Shown: positions 57,319 to 64,000 of the stretch, piece after piece | Layout of the letters: every line of letters starts with the position of its first letter | How positions within the stretch are numbered: position 1 is the stretch's first letter | From: Paenibacillus sp. FSL H8-0548 | Lineage (GTDB): Bacteria > Bacillota > Bacilli > Paenibacillales > Paenibacillaceae | NCBI RefSeq assembly: GCF_038630985.1 | Contig: NZ_CP152049.1 | Location: 1,755,501-1,819,500 of the forward strand | DNA length: 64,000 nt | Direction: 5' to 3' | Translations under genes and position numbers: made by a program | The notes under the pieces: generated by a model | The model's input: only the letters and a program-made list of their open reading frames with translations | The model's database searches: none | What the model was told of the DNA's origin: nothing

Positions 57319-57431
57319 ATCAAAGAATCTGGCTGCAACAGCGATCGTAAGAATGATCTACTCGCGCAGCGCACAACACGGACTAGAATTGTCAGGGTTT
57401 ATTTATTTATTTATTTATGAGGAGTGATTGG

Positions 57432-58295
57432 ATGTTGAAGGGTGCACTTATTCGAATGGAAGAAGCATTTCATATGCTCACACCTATGGAGAAGAAAACG
57501 GCGGAATATATACTTAAGCATCCGAGTGAAACTGTGAATATGTCGGTACAAAAATTAGCGGAATTGGCTGAAGTAAGCGAAGCGACGATCGTACGGTTAT
57601 CACGGACGTTGAACTGTAAAGGATTTCAGGACCTCAAATTAAAGATTGCTGCAGACCTATCCTACTCGCCATCGGATTCGGAAACCGACTCCTATCAAGA
57701 GATCAGAAGTGAGGCTGCGGTATCAGATTTAGTACAATCCATCTCTCATAACAATATTAAGTCGATTCAGGATACGATACTTGTCCTATCCGTAGAGGCA
57801 TTGGAACAAGCGATCCATAAGCTGCAGCGAGCGAGAAAAATTGCTATTTTCGGTATCGGAGCTTCTGCTATTATTGCAGAGGACTTTCAACAAAAACTAA
57901 TGAGGATTAATCGATGGTGTGAATCAGGCTATAGCTTCAATGCACAAGCAACGATTGCAGCTAATTTGAATGAGAATGATGTAGCATTAGGTATTTCATA
58001 CTCTGGACAAACCAAAGATACGATACGTTCGCTTGAAATTGCCAAGGAGAATGGAGCCAATGTGATCTCGTTGACCAAGTTCGGCAGCAATCCGGTTGCC
58101 AATCTTGCTGACATCTGTCTTCATACCAGCTCTTTGGAGAAAAGTATCCGTACCGGGGCGATGGCCTCTAGAATGGCGCAGTTGAATATTATCGATATTT
58201 TGTATGTAGGGATTGCGTCAGGAAATATTGAAGAAAATATTCAGCTTCTTGAACGGACTAGGCTGGCGGTTAGCAGCTCCAAACAAAATAAATAA
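57432..58295 (+). CDS. RpiR/MurR-family transcriptional regulator
   Basis: 287 residues. N-terminal RpiR helix-turn-helix (SVQKLAELAEVSEATIVRLS near 40) and C-terminal SIS sugar-phosphate domain (AIFGIGASAIIAEDFQQKL near 138, ALGISYSGQTKDT). MurNAc-6-phosphate is the expected effector beside murQ. The ATG at 57432 follows GAGGAG by 7 bases; the ATG at 57417 in the same frame is the alternative. A terminator follows. Confidence 0.92.
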   Translation: MLKGALIRMEEAFHMLTPMEKKTAEYILKHPSETVNMSVQKLAELAEVSEATIVRLSRTLNCKGFQDLKLKIAADLSYSPSDSETDSYQEIRSEAAVSDLVQSISHNNIKSIQDTILVLSVEALEQAIHKLQRARKIAIFGIGASAIIAEDFQQKLMRINRWCESGYSFNAQATIAANLNENDVALGISYSGQTKDTIRSLEIAKENGANVISLTKFGSNPVANLADICLHTSSLEKSIRTGAMASRMAQLNIIDILYVGIASGNIEENIQLLERTRLAVSSSKQNK

Positions 58296-58327
58296 GCTGT
58301 TACTTAGCAGTCTTATTAACGAAGCAT

Positions 58328-58356
58328 ACCGTCAGGAGGGACTGACGGTTTTTCTT
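58328..58356 (+). terminator. Terminator between the regulator and murQ
   Basis: ACCGTCAG, loop GAGGGA, CTGACGGT, then TTTTTCTT. Confidence 0.85.
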
Positions 58357-58368
58357 ACTGCTAGATAC

Positions 58369-58440
58369 TGAAATAAAATTACAAAATAAATTAGTTGAAA
58401 AGAAATAATATATTGAATTTTATTTAGAATTTGATATAAT
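58369..58440 (+). promoter_or_regulatory. murQ promoter with possible RpiR sites
   Basis: TTGAAT (58413-58418), 16 bases, TATAAT (58435-58440). The motif TGAAATAAAATTACA at 58369-58383 resembles the site before the kinase; AAATAAAATT (58371) also has an inverted copy AATTTTATTT (58416-58425). Confidence 0.6.
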
Positions 58441-58481
58441 GTTCCTATAAAGGCTCTTTGATGAGGGGAAGAGGGAACGAA

Positions 58482-59387
58482 ATGAACGTTTTGAACACAG
58501 AACAGTCCCATGGTAAATCAAATAATCTTGATGTGATGGATGCTGCGGAAATCATTGGTTTAATGAATGAAGCTGATTTGGAGGTTGTCTCCAAGGTGAG
58601 GTCGGAGATAGCCAATATTGCTGATGCAGTGGATTTAGTAGCTAGGAGCTTGAAGAACGGAGGAAGGCTAATTTATGTCGGGGCAGGCACAAGCGGTCGT
58701 CTAGGAATACTTGATGCTGTTGAATGCCCGCCGACCTTCGGAGTATCCGATCAATTAATTCAAGGGGTTATCGCAGGAGGACCAAATGCAGTATTTAAAT
58801 CGGCCGAAGGCGCAGAAGACGATGAGAGTCAGGGGGGAATCGATTTACAGCAGATTGGCTTAAATTCTAATGATGCGGTTATGGCCATTAGCGCCAGCGG
58901 GAGAACCCCTTATTGTATTGGGGCTTTAAAGTACGCAGCAGCCAAAGGGGCAGGCACCATTGCTTTATCTTGTAATAAAAATGTCCGAATGAGCGAGCTG
59001 GCGGATATCAGTATAGAAGTGGATACAGGACCTGAGGTTATTACTGGTTCTACTCGTTTAAAGGCGGGAACAGCAGAAAAAATGGTGCTTAATATGATTT
59101 CAACAGCAGCTATGGTTAAGCTTGGAAAAGTATATAAGAACTATATGGTTGATATGATTGTCTCCAATCAGAAGCTAGCGGATCGCTCAAGAAGAATTGT
59201 AATGAATGCAGCAGACATTAGTAATGAAATGAAAGCACAAGAACTGTTGGAGGAAGCATCCGGAAATATGAAGGTCGCCATTGTTATGGCGCTTGCTAAT
59301 GTAAATAAAGAAGAAGCGGCGCAATTGCTCTCCGAGCATGGCGGATTTGTTAGAAGGGCTGTTCATTCTAAAAATGGGTTGGTATAA
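58482..59387 (+). CDS. murQ: N-acetylmuramic acid 6-phosphate etherase
   Basis: 301 residues, SIS fold. It cleaves MurNAc-6-phosphate to GlcNAc-6-phosphate and D-lactate. The signature GAGTSGRLGILDAVECPPTF is near 68-87, with IAGGPNAVFKSAEGAEDD and STRLKAGTAEKMVLNMIST further on. The ATG at 58482 is preferred to TTG 58458 or ATG 58461 because AGAGGG lies 6-8 bases ahead. First gene of the transport operon. Confidence 0.95.
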   Translation: MNVLNTEQSHGKSNNLDVMDAAEIIGLMNEADLEVVSKVRSEIANIADAVDLVARSLKNGGRLIYVGAGTSGRLGILDAVECPPTFGVSDQLIQGVIAGGPNAVFKSAEGAEDDESQGGIDLQQIGLNSNDAVMAISASGRTPYCIGALKYAAAKGAGTIALSCNKNVRMSELADISIEVDTGPEVITGSTRLKAGTAEKMVLNMISTAAMVKLGKVYKNYMVDMIVSNQKLADRSRRIVMNAADISNEMKAQELLEEASGNMKVAIVMALANVNKEEAAQLLSEHGGFVRRAVHSKNGLV

Positions 59388-59442
59388 GGTGCTTTTATTG
59401 TAAGCGTATTCGAAGTGATGTTCATAGGGGAGGTGGCATTCG

Positions 59443-60360
59443 ATGTCTTTCTATTTGAGTAGTTTGCGAAAATCGTTACGAAAAAACTGGGATTTATATT
59501 TGCTCATTTTTCCGGTCGTTCTTTATTTTATTATTTTTCATTATTTACCGATGATGGGCATTCAGCTGGCATTTAAAAATTTGATGCCGCTAAAAGGGGT
59601 TTGGGGCAGTCCATGGGTAGGCTTTGAGCACTTTACACGTTTCTTTAACAGCTATTATTTCTGGGATTTACTCAAAAACACATTGGGAATTAGTATTTAC
59701 TCATTAGCAGTCGGATTTCCGGTTCCTATTTTGTTGGCACTTATGATTAATGAGGTTAGCGGCAAGCGGTTCAAAAAAATGGTTCAGACGGTTACCTATG
59801 CACCGCATTTTATTTCCATGGTGGTCATGGTTGGTATGATTACTATGTTTCTGTCTCCGCAGACGGGGTTCATTAATGGAATTATTGAGTTTTTTGGTGG
59901 AGAGCCTATTTACTTCATGGGTGAGCCTGGAAAGTTCAAAACGATATACGTTCTCTCGAACGTATGGCAAAACATGGGATGGGCATCCATTATTTATATC
60001 GCAGTATTGGCGAATGTTGATCCGCAGCAGCATGAATCGGCGGTCATCGATGGAGCAAATAGGGTGCAGCGGATATGGTATATCAACATTCCATCCATAT
60101 TGCCAACCATCGTCATTCTTTTTGTACTTGATGTAGGGCAGATCATGAATGTTGGTTTTGAAAAAATATTTCTTATGCAAAATGATTTGAATCGAAACGC
60201 CTCTGATGTTATTTCTACCTTCGTATATCGAAATGGGATATTGGGAGCAGAATATGGCTTCTCTACAGCGGTAGGTCTGTTTAATTCAGTCATCAACTTT
60301 ACCCTTTTGATTTTGGTTAATGCAATTGCAAGAAAGACAAACGAAACGAGTCTTTGGTAG
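59443..60360 (+). CDS. ABC sugar transporter permease, LplB type (MurNAc locus)
   Basis: 305 residues, six membrane segments, EAA loop HESAVIDGANRVQRIWYINI near 200. It follows murQ by 55 bases. The GGGGAGGTGG ribosome site is strong. Together with the next permease and the lipoprotein it should import the sugar degraded by MurQ. Confidence 0.93.
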   Translation: MSFYLSSLRKSLRKNWDLYLLIFPVVLYFIIFHYLPMMGIQLAFKNLMPLKGVWGSPWVGFEHFTRFFNSYYFWDLLKNTLGISIYSLAVGFPVPILLALMINEVSGKRFKKMVQTVTYAPHFISMVVMVGMITMFLSPQTGFINGIIEFFGGEPIYFMGEPGKFKTIYVLSNVWQNMGWASIIYIAVLANVDPQQHESAVIDGANRVQRIWYINIPSILPTIVILFVLDVGQIMNVGFEKIFLMQNDLNRNASDVISTFVYRNGILGAEYGFSTAVGLFNSVINFTLLILVNAIARKTNETSLW

Positions 60361-60372
60361 GGGGTGTACATA

Positions 60373-61266
60373 ATGGCCGAAGGTTTTGCAAAAACGAGAG
60401 GCGATAAAGTGTTTATTTTTGTGAACACGTCGATTCTTATTTTAATAACAGCAATGGTGCTTTACCCGCTCATTCTAGTGGTCAGCTCTTCCTTTAGCAA
60501 TCCGCTGCAAGTGATGAGCGGCAATGTGTGGCTCTTTCCGAAAGAGTTTACGATTCAATCTTATCAAATGGTGTTTCAGGATTCCTCTATTTTAATTGGA
60601 TACAGAAATACACTTTTATACACCGTTGTTGGGACGCTCATTAATTTAACGATGACCATTGCAGCTGCCTACCCGCTGTCACGAAGGGATTTTGTAGGAA
60701 GGAATTTGATCACTGCTATGTTCGTTTTCACGATGTTCTTCAGTGGCGGCTTGATTCCAACCTACCTGGTCGTGAAAGGGCTTGGCTTGGTGGATACGTT
60801 TTGGGTAATGGTTCTTCCGAATGCGGTTGCTATGTATAACATCATTATTATGAGAACTTATATGCAGACATCCATTCCACCGGAGCTTCATGAAGCAGCC
60901 TATGTCGATGGAAGTACGAACATTGGCGTACTGTGGCGCATTGTGCTGCCGTTGTCGAAGCCGATATTAGCTGTAATGGTGCTATTTTATGGTGTGGCGC
61001 ATTGGAATGCTTTCTTTAATGCATTGATTTATTTATCCGATCGTTCTCATTTCCCGCTGCAATTAATTTTGCGTGAAATTCTCATACAGAATCAGTTGTC
61101 CGCACAAATTATGGCGGATGTGGATTCATTGTCCGATCGACAAATGTTCGCAGAAGGAATCAAATACGCAGTCATTATTGTAGCAAGTGTGCCGGTATTG
61201 ATCATCTATCCGTTTTTGCAGCGTTATTTTGTTAAAGGGTTTATGGTAGGCGCGCTTAAAGGATAA
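60373..61266 (+). CDS. ABC sugar transporter permease, LplC type (MurNAc locus)
   Basis: 297 residues, six membrane segments, EAA loop LHEAAYVDGSTNIGVLWRIV near 175, ending RYFVKGFMVGALKG. The ATG at 60373 follows AGGGGG; a GTG at 60364 is less well placed. Third gene of the murQ operon, 12 bases after the first permease. Confidence 0.93.
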   Translation: MAEGFAKTRGDKVFIFVNTSILILITAMVLYPLILVVSSSFSNPLQVMSGNVWLFPKEFTIQSYQMVFQDSSILIGYRNTLLYTVVGTLINLTMTIAAAYPLSRRDFVGRNLITAMFVFTMFFSGGLIPTYLVVKGLGLVDTFWVMVLPNAVAMYNIIIMRTYMQTSIPPELHEAAYVDGSTNIGVLWRIVLPLSKPILAVMVLFYGVAHWNAFFNALIYLSDRSHFPLQLILREILIQNQLSAQIMADVDSLSDRQMFAEGIKYAVIIVASVPVLIIYPFLQRYFVKGFMVGALKG

Positions 61267-61353
61267 GACAGAGCAGGATTACAATTGCTGGACAGGCGGA
61301 GAGGTCAAATCTGACTTGTTTAGTATGTAATAATATGATTAGGGGGTCTTTAC

Positions 61354-62997
61354 ATGTACAAAGGTAAACATGCGATATCTATTATTGCAGCAATGATGAT
61401 GGTCATTTCGTTGTTGGCAGGCTGTGCTTCCAATAACGGAGAAAACGCTCCTGTAGATAGTTCAGCGAGCAACCCGCCTCAAGAAGAACAAAAAGAGCTT
61501 TTAAACCTTACAGGAATGCCGATTGTTAACGAGCCGCTCACACTGAAGATGTTTGCGACGTCCAGTCCTTTTAACAAAGGGGAATTCAAGGATGTTGAAA
61601 TGTGGGAGACGTATGAACAACTATCCGGTGTTCACGTGGAGTGGGATGCTGTTCCCGGCGCTAACGTTCTTGAGAAAAAAAATCTAGTGTTAAATACGGG
61701 CGGTACGCTTCCCGATGCTTTCTTTAAGGTAGATATGTCATCATTGGAACTGACTCGATATGGCAGCCAAGGCCTTCTTATTCCGCTTAATGACCTGATC
61801 GAGAAGTATGCTCCTAATTTCAAGAAAATCATGGATGAGAATCCAGATGTGAAGAAGGCAGTTACGATGGCTGACGGCAATATTTATTCTCTTCCTTATT
61901 TGGTAACAGCAACACCATCAAGACTGCCTTATAAAATGTTTGTCAATCAAAAGTGGCTAGACGCGACAAAGCTTCAGGCACCGACAACAACAGATGAACT
62001 ATATGATGTTTTGAAGACATTCAGTGATTTTGATCAAAACAGCAATCAAAAGAAGGATGAAATTCCACTCACATCCGGTCATGGCATTGACGGTATTATT
62101 AACCCGCTAAAGGGAGCGTGGGGTCTTGGCAACAAAGGGCTTAGCCATCCCAATGTAGACGTTGATCCGGCCACACAGCAACTGCGTTTTATCCCGGCAG
62201 AGCAAGGTTATAAGGAAATGCTGCAATTTTTGAATAAATTATATTCAGAGAAGCTGCTTGATCAAGAAATATTTACGATGGATCTAGCTAAGCTTGCTGC
62301 AAAAGGCGCACTTGGACAAGTAGGATTCTCTTTTGCGACAAACAATAACCTAATTGGACCTGAAAACGAGAATGATCTCGTTGGATTAGAAGCGCTTAAA
62401 GGCCCGAACGGAGATAAATTGTATTTCCCTTTGAATCCGAATACTGGGGCAGTAGGAACATTCATGGTAACGAAGGATAATAAAAACCCGGAAGCAACAA
62501 TACGTTGGATTGATTATTTCTATGGTGAAGAAGGACAACGTTTGTTCTTTATGGGAATTGAGGGAGAAACCTATACCGTTGCGGATGGAAAAGCGACGTT
62601 TACAGACCTAGTGAAGAAAAACCCCGACGGATTGTCTTTGAATGATGTGCTGGGTAAATATGTGGTTTGGGGCGGTGGTTCCAATCCTTCGGTTGCAGGC
62701 GACAAATATTTTGGTGATCAATTGATCGGTGATATTACAAGAGATGCGGCCTCGAAGTTGATGCCGTATACACCGGAAGAAGTATGGGGACCATTTGCTT
62801 TCTCCGAATCAGATTCAACTAGAATCAAAACATTGGAAAATGATATTCTCACGTATGTTAAAGATATGCAGGCGCAGTTTATTACAGGCCATGCCTCCTT
62901 TGACAAGTGGGAAGAGTATGTGAACGCATTTAATAAAATGGGATTGAAAGAGTATATGGAAATTTATAATAAAACGTATGAGGTATACAATAAATAG
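61354..62997 (+). CDS. Extracellular solute-binding lipoprotein (MurNAc locus)
   Basis: 547 residues. Signal with lipobox LLAGC at about 20-24, then an acidic linker, then the binding domain (LNLTGMPIVNEPLTLKMFA). It is about the size of the binder at 54423. The cell-wall sugar or muropeptide ligand is inference from murQ. A hairpin without a T run follows, which may stabilise the message. Confidence 0.93.
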   Translation: MYKGKHAISIIAAMMMVISLLAGCASNNGENAPVDSSASNPPQEEQKELLNLTGMPIVNEPLTLKMFATSSPFNKGEFKDVEMWETYEQLSGVHVEWDAVPGANVLEKKNLVLNTGGTLPDAFFKVDMSSLELTRYGSQGLLIPLNDLIEKYAPNFKKIMDENPDVKKAVTMADGNIYSLPYLVTATPSRLPYKMFVNQKWLDATKLQAPTTTDELYDVLKTFSDFDQNSNQKKDEIPLTSGHGIDGIINPLKGAWGLGNKGLSHPNVDVDPATQQLRFIPAEQGYKEMLQFLNKLYSEKLLDQEIFTMDLAKLAAKGALGQVGFSFATNNNLIGPENENDLVGLEALKGPNGDKLYFPLNPNTGAVGTFMVTKDNKNPEATIRWIDYFYGEEGQRLFFMGIEGETYTVADGKATFTDLVKKNPDGLSLNDVLGKYVVWGGGSNPSVAGDKYFGDQLIGDITRDAASKLMPYTPEEVWGPFAFSESDSTRIKTLENDILTYVKDMQAQFITGHASFDKWEEYVNAFNKMGLKEYMEIYNKTYEVYNK

Positions 62998-63029
62998 TTT
63001 TTTTACAATAATCCGTTTGCTGCTAACAT

Positions 63030-63071
63030 GACACGCATGAGGGAGAACCGCAAGGGTCTTCCTCATGTGTC
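63030..63071 (+). promoter_or_regulatory. Intercistronic hairpin after the binding-protein gene
   Basis: GACACGCATGAGGGAGA pairs with TCTTCCTCATGTGTC. No T run follows, so mRNA protection or partial termination is more likely than full termination. Confidence 0.7.
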
Positions 63072-63103
63072 TATATATCGGCCAAACTAGGAGGAGAATT
63101 AGA

Positions 63104-64000
63104 TTGTATACGGAGGTCAGAGAGCTTGGCGGGGTTCCAACTCTATTCATTAATGGCAGTCCTGAATATGCCAATGCCTATATTACCTATTTAGAAGAGC
63201 ATGCGCGTTATTCCGATTTCTCGGCGGCAGGTGTTCATATTTATTCGCTGCCCGTGTATTTGGCATCTAGAGGAATAAACACAACGAGCGGAATCGGTCC
63301 TTTTCGCAAAGGCCTTTGGGATCAAGAGGAAGTTTTGGACTTTACTTCATTGGAAAAGGATTTGCAGCAGCTTTTGGCAGATGATCCAGCTGCATTAATA
63401 TTTCCGAGAATCATGCTCGATATGCCCGAATGGTGGGATAAGAAGTATCCAGAGGAGTTAAATCGTTTATCGGATAATAGGACGCTGCGTCAGTCTTTCT
63501 CATCTATTCGTTGGCGAGAGGATGCAGGCTTTGCCCTGTCGCAAATTATCGATTATTTGAATCAGGAATCTTATCGAGAACATATTATCGGATATCAATT
63601 AAGTGCCGGAAATACGGAGGAGTGGTTCTATCACGGCAGTCCGAATGCAGACTATAGTCTTCCTGCACAACTCGCTTACCATCAATGGTTGGAACGTGAA
63701 GGCAAGACCGAACAGGGGATTTCGGATGAGATTAATGAAGATTGTACTTTGCTAAGCCCTATGAAGGATCAAGCCATAATTGATTATCGATTGTTTTTGA
63801 GCTTTGCGGTGACCGATGTTATTTTGTATTTCACCAAACTTGTGAAAGAGCTAACGGAAAAGCGATTAATCGTAGGTGTATTTTATGGTTATTCGCTTGA
63901 ATTAACGGATTCGAGAACAGGGCATCATGATTTGCAAAGATTGCTGCGGCACCCATCGATAGATTTTCTATGCAGTCCTAACAGTTATATGGAACAAAGA
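63104..64000 (+). CDS. Glycoside-hydrolase-like protein (cut by window end)
   Basis: 299 codons are visible, open at the window edge. TTG start with AGGAGGA 8 bases upstream. The text GGVPTLFINGSPEYANAYITY, then FPRIMLDMPEWWDKKYP, GYQLSAGNTEEWF and VGVFYGYSLEL reads like a (beta/alpha)8 glycosidase of the beta-galactosidase/GH42 clan; NTEEW may hold the acid/base. There is no signal peptide, so it would act inside the cell on an imported oligosaccharide. Family and substrate are not sure. Confidence 0.75.
   Translation, partial: MYTEVRELGGVPTLFINGSPEYANAYITYLEEHARYSDFSAAGVHIYSLPVYLASRGINTTSGIGPFRKGLWDQEEVLDFTSLEKDLQQLLADDPAALIFPRIMLDMPEWWDKKYPEELNRLSDNRTLRQSFSSIRWREDAGFALSQIIDYLNQESYREHIIGYQLSAGNTEEWFYHGSPNADYSLPAQLAYHQWLEREGKTEQGISDEINEDCTLLSPMKDQAIIDYRLFLSFAVTDVILYFTKLVKELTEKRLIVGVFYGYSLELTDSRTGHHDLQRLLRHPSIDFLCSPNSYMEQR

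Noticed and set aside
57399..57418. TTTA microsatellite before the RpiR gene
   Set aside because: Five short units; too short to support a claim of phase variation and lying outside any evident promoter.

Overview
The window looks like a chromosome segment of a spore-forming, low-to-moderate GC member of the Bacillota, most likely Paenibacillus or a close relative. This is inference from gene content: a SigI/RsgI pair, an ilv-leu operon behind a T-box, an infC gene starting with ATT, orphan PAS histidine kinases of the sporulation-kinase type, a Zur-type zinc-saving pair (ZagA plus zinc-free L33), a collagen-like surface protein, and two Lpl-type sugar ABC systems without their own ATPase, one of them with an AraC regulator carrying a membrane sensor. 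No tRNA, rRNA, phage, transposase or CRISPR array was seen.

Layout. 1-5.3 kb: a truncated mannose-6-phosphate isomerase, the tRNA wobble-uridine modification pair mnmL-mnmM, a small orphan, a repeat-rich stretch with a decayed gene fragment, trmB and a PAP2 phosphatase. 6-9 kb: a membrane glycosyltransferase and the infC-rpmI-rplT operon with an L20-type leader. 9-17 kb: small genes, then T-box-ilvB-ilvN-ilvC-leuA and a separate leuB, with large hairpins on both sides of ilvC. 17-21 kb: a peroxiredoxin under an exact PerR box, a small Cys-rich protein behind four tandem hairpins and between two copies of a dispersed repeat, then sigI-rsgI with a SigI-like promoter. 21-35.5 kb: two orphan histidine kinases, leucyl aminopeptidase, MFS exporters, an AlkD-like protein, an acetyl esterase, odhA-odhB and a MarR/MFS pair. 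35.5-39 kb: an AraC regulator divergent from two Gfo/Idh oxidoreductases. 39-42.1 kb: the collagen-like protein, then the Zur-type locus zagA and rpmG(C-).

42.1-50 kb is accessory: a repeat-rich intergenic stretch, AraC and LacI regulators, and small enzymes (VOC, two SDRs, ThuA-like, aldo/keto reductase, TetR). Matching operators flank lacI. 50-56 kb is an AraC membrane sensor with two permeases and a binding lipoprotein. 56-64 kb is an amino-sugar locus: BadF-type kinase, RpiR/MurR-like regulator, MurQ etherase, two ABC permeases, a binding lipoprotein and a glycoside-hydrolase-like gene cut by the window end. Together these suggest uptake of an unphosphorylated MurNAc-type sugar by ABC transport, then phosphorylation and ether cleavage, instead of the usual PTS route.

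The most interesting signals outside ordinary genes are the hairpin array at 18079-18225, several families of intergenic repeats in more than one place, the triple Zur-like boxes with an attenuator-like hairpin before zagA, and the structured RNAs flanking ilvC.
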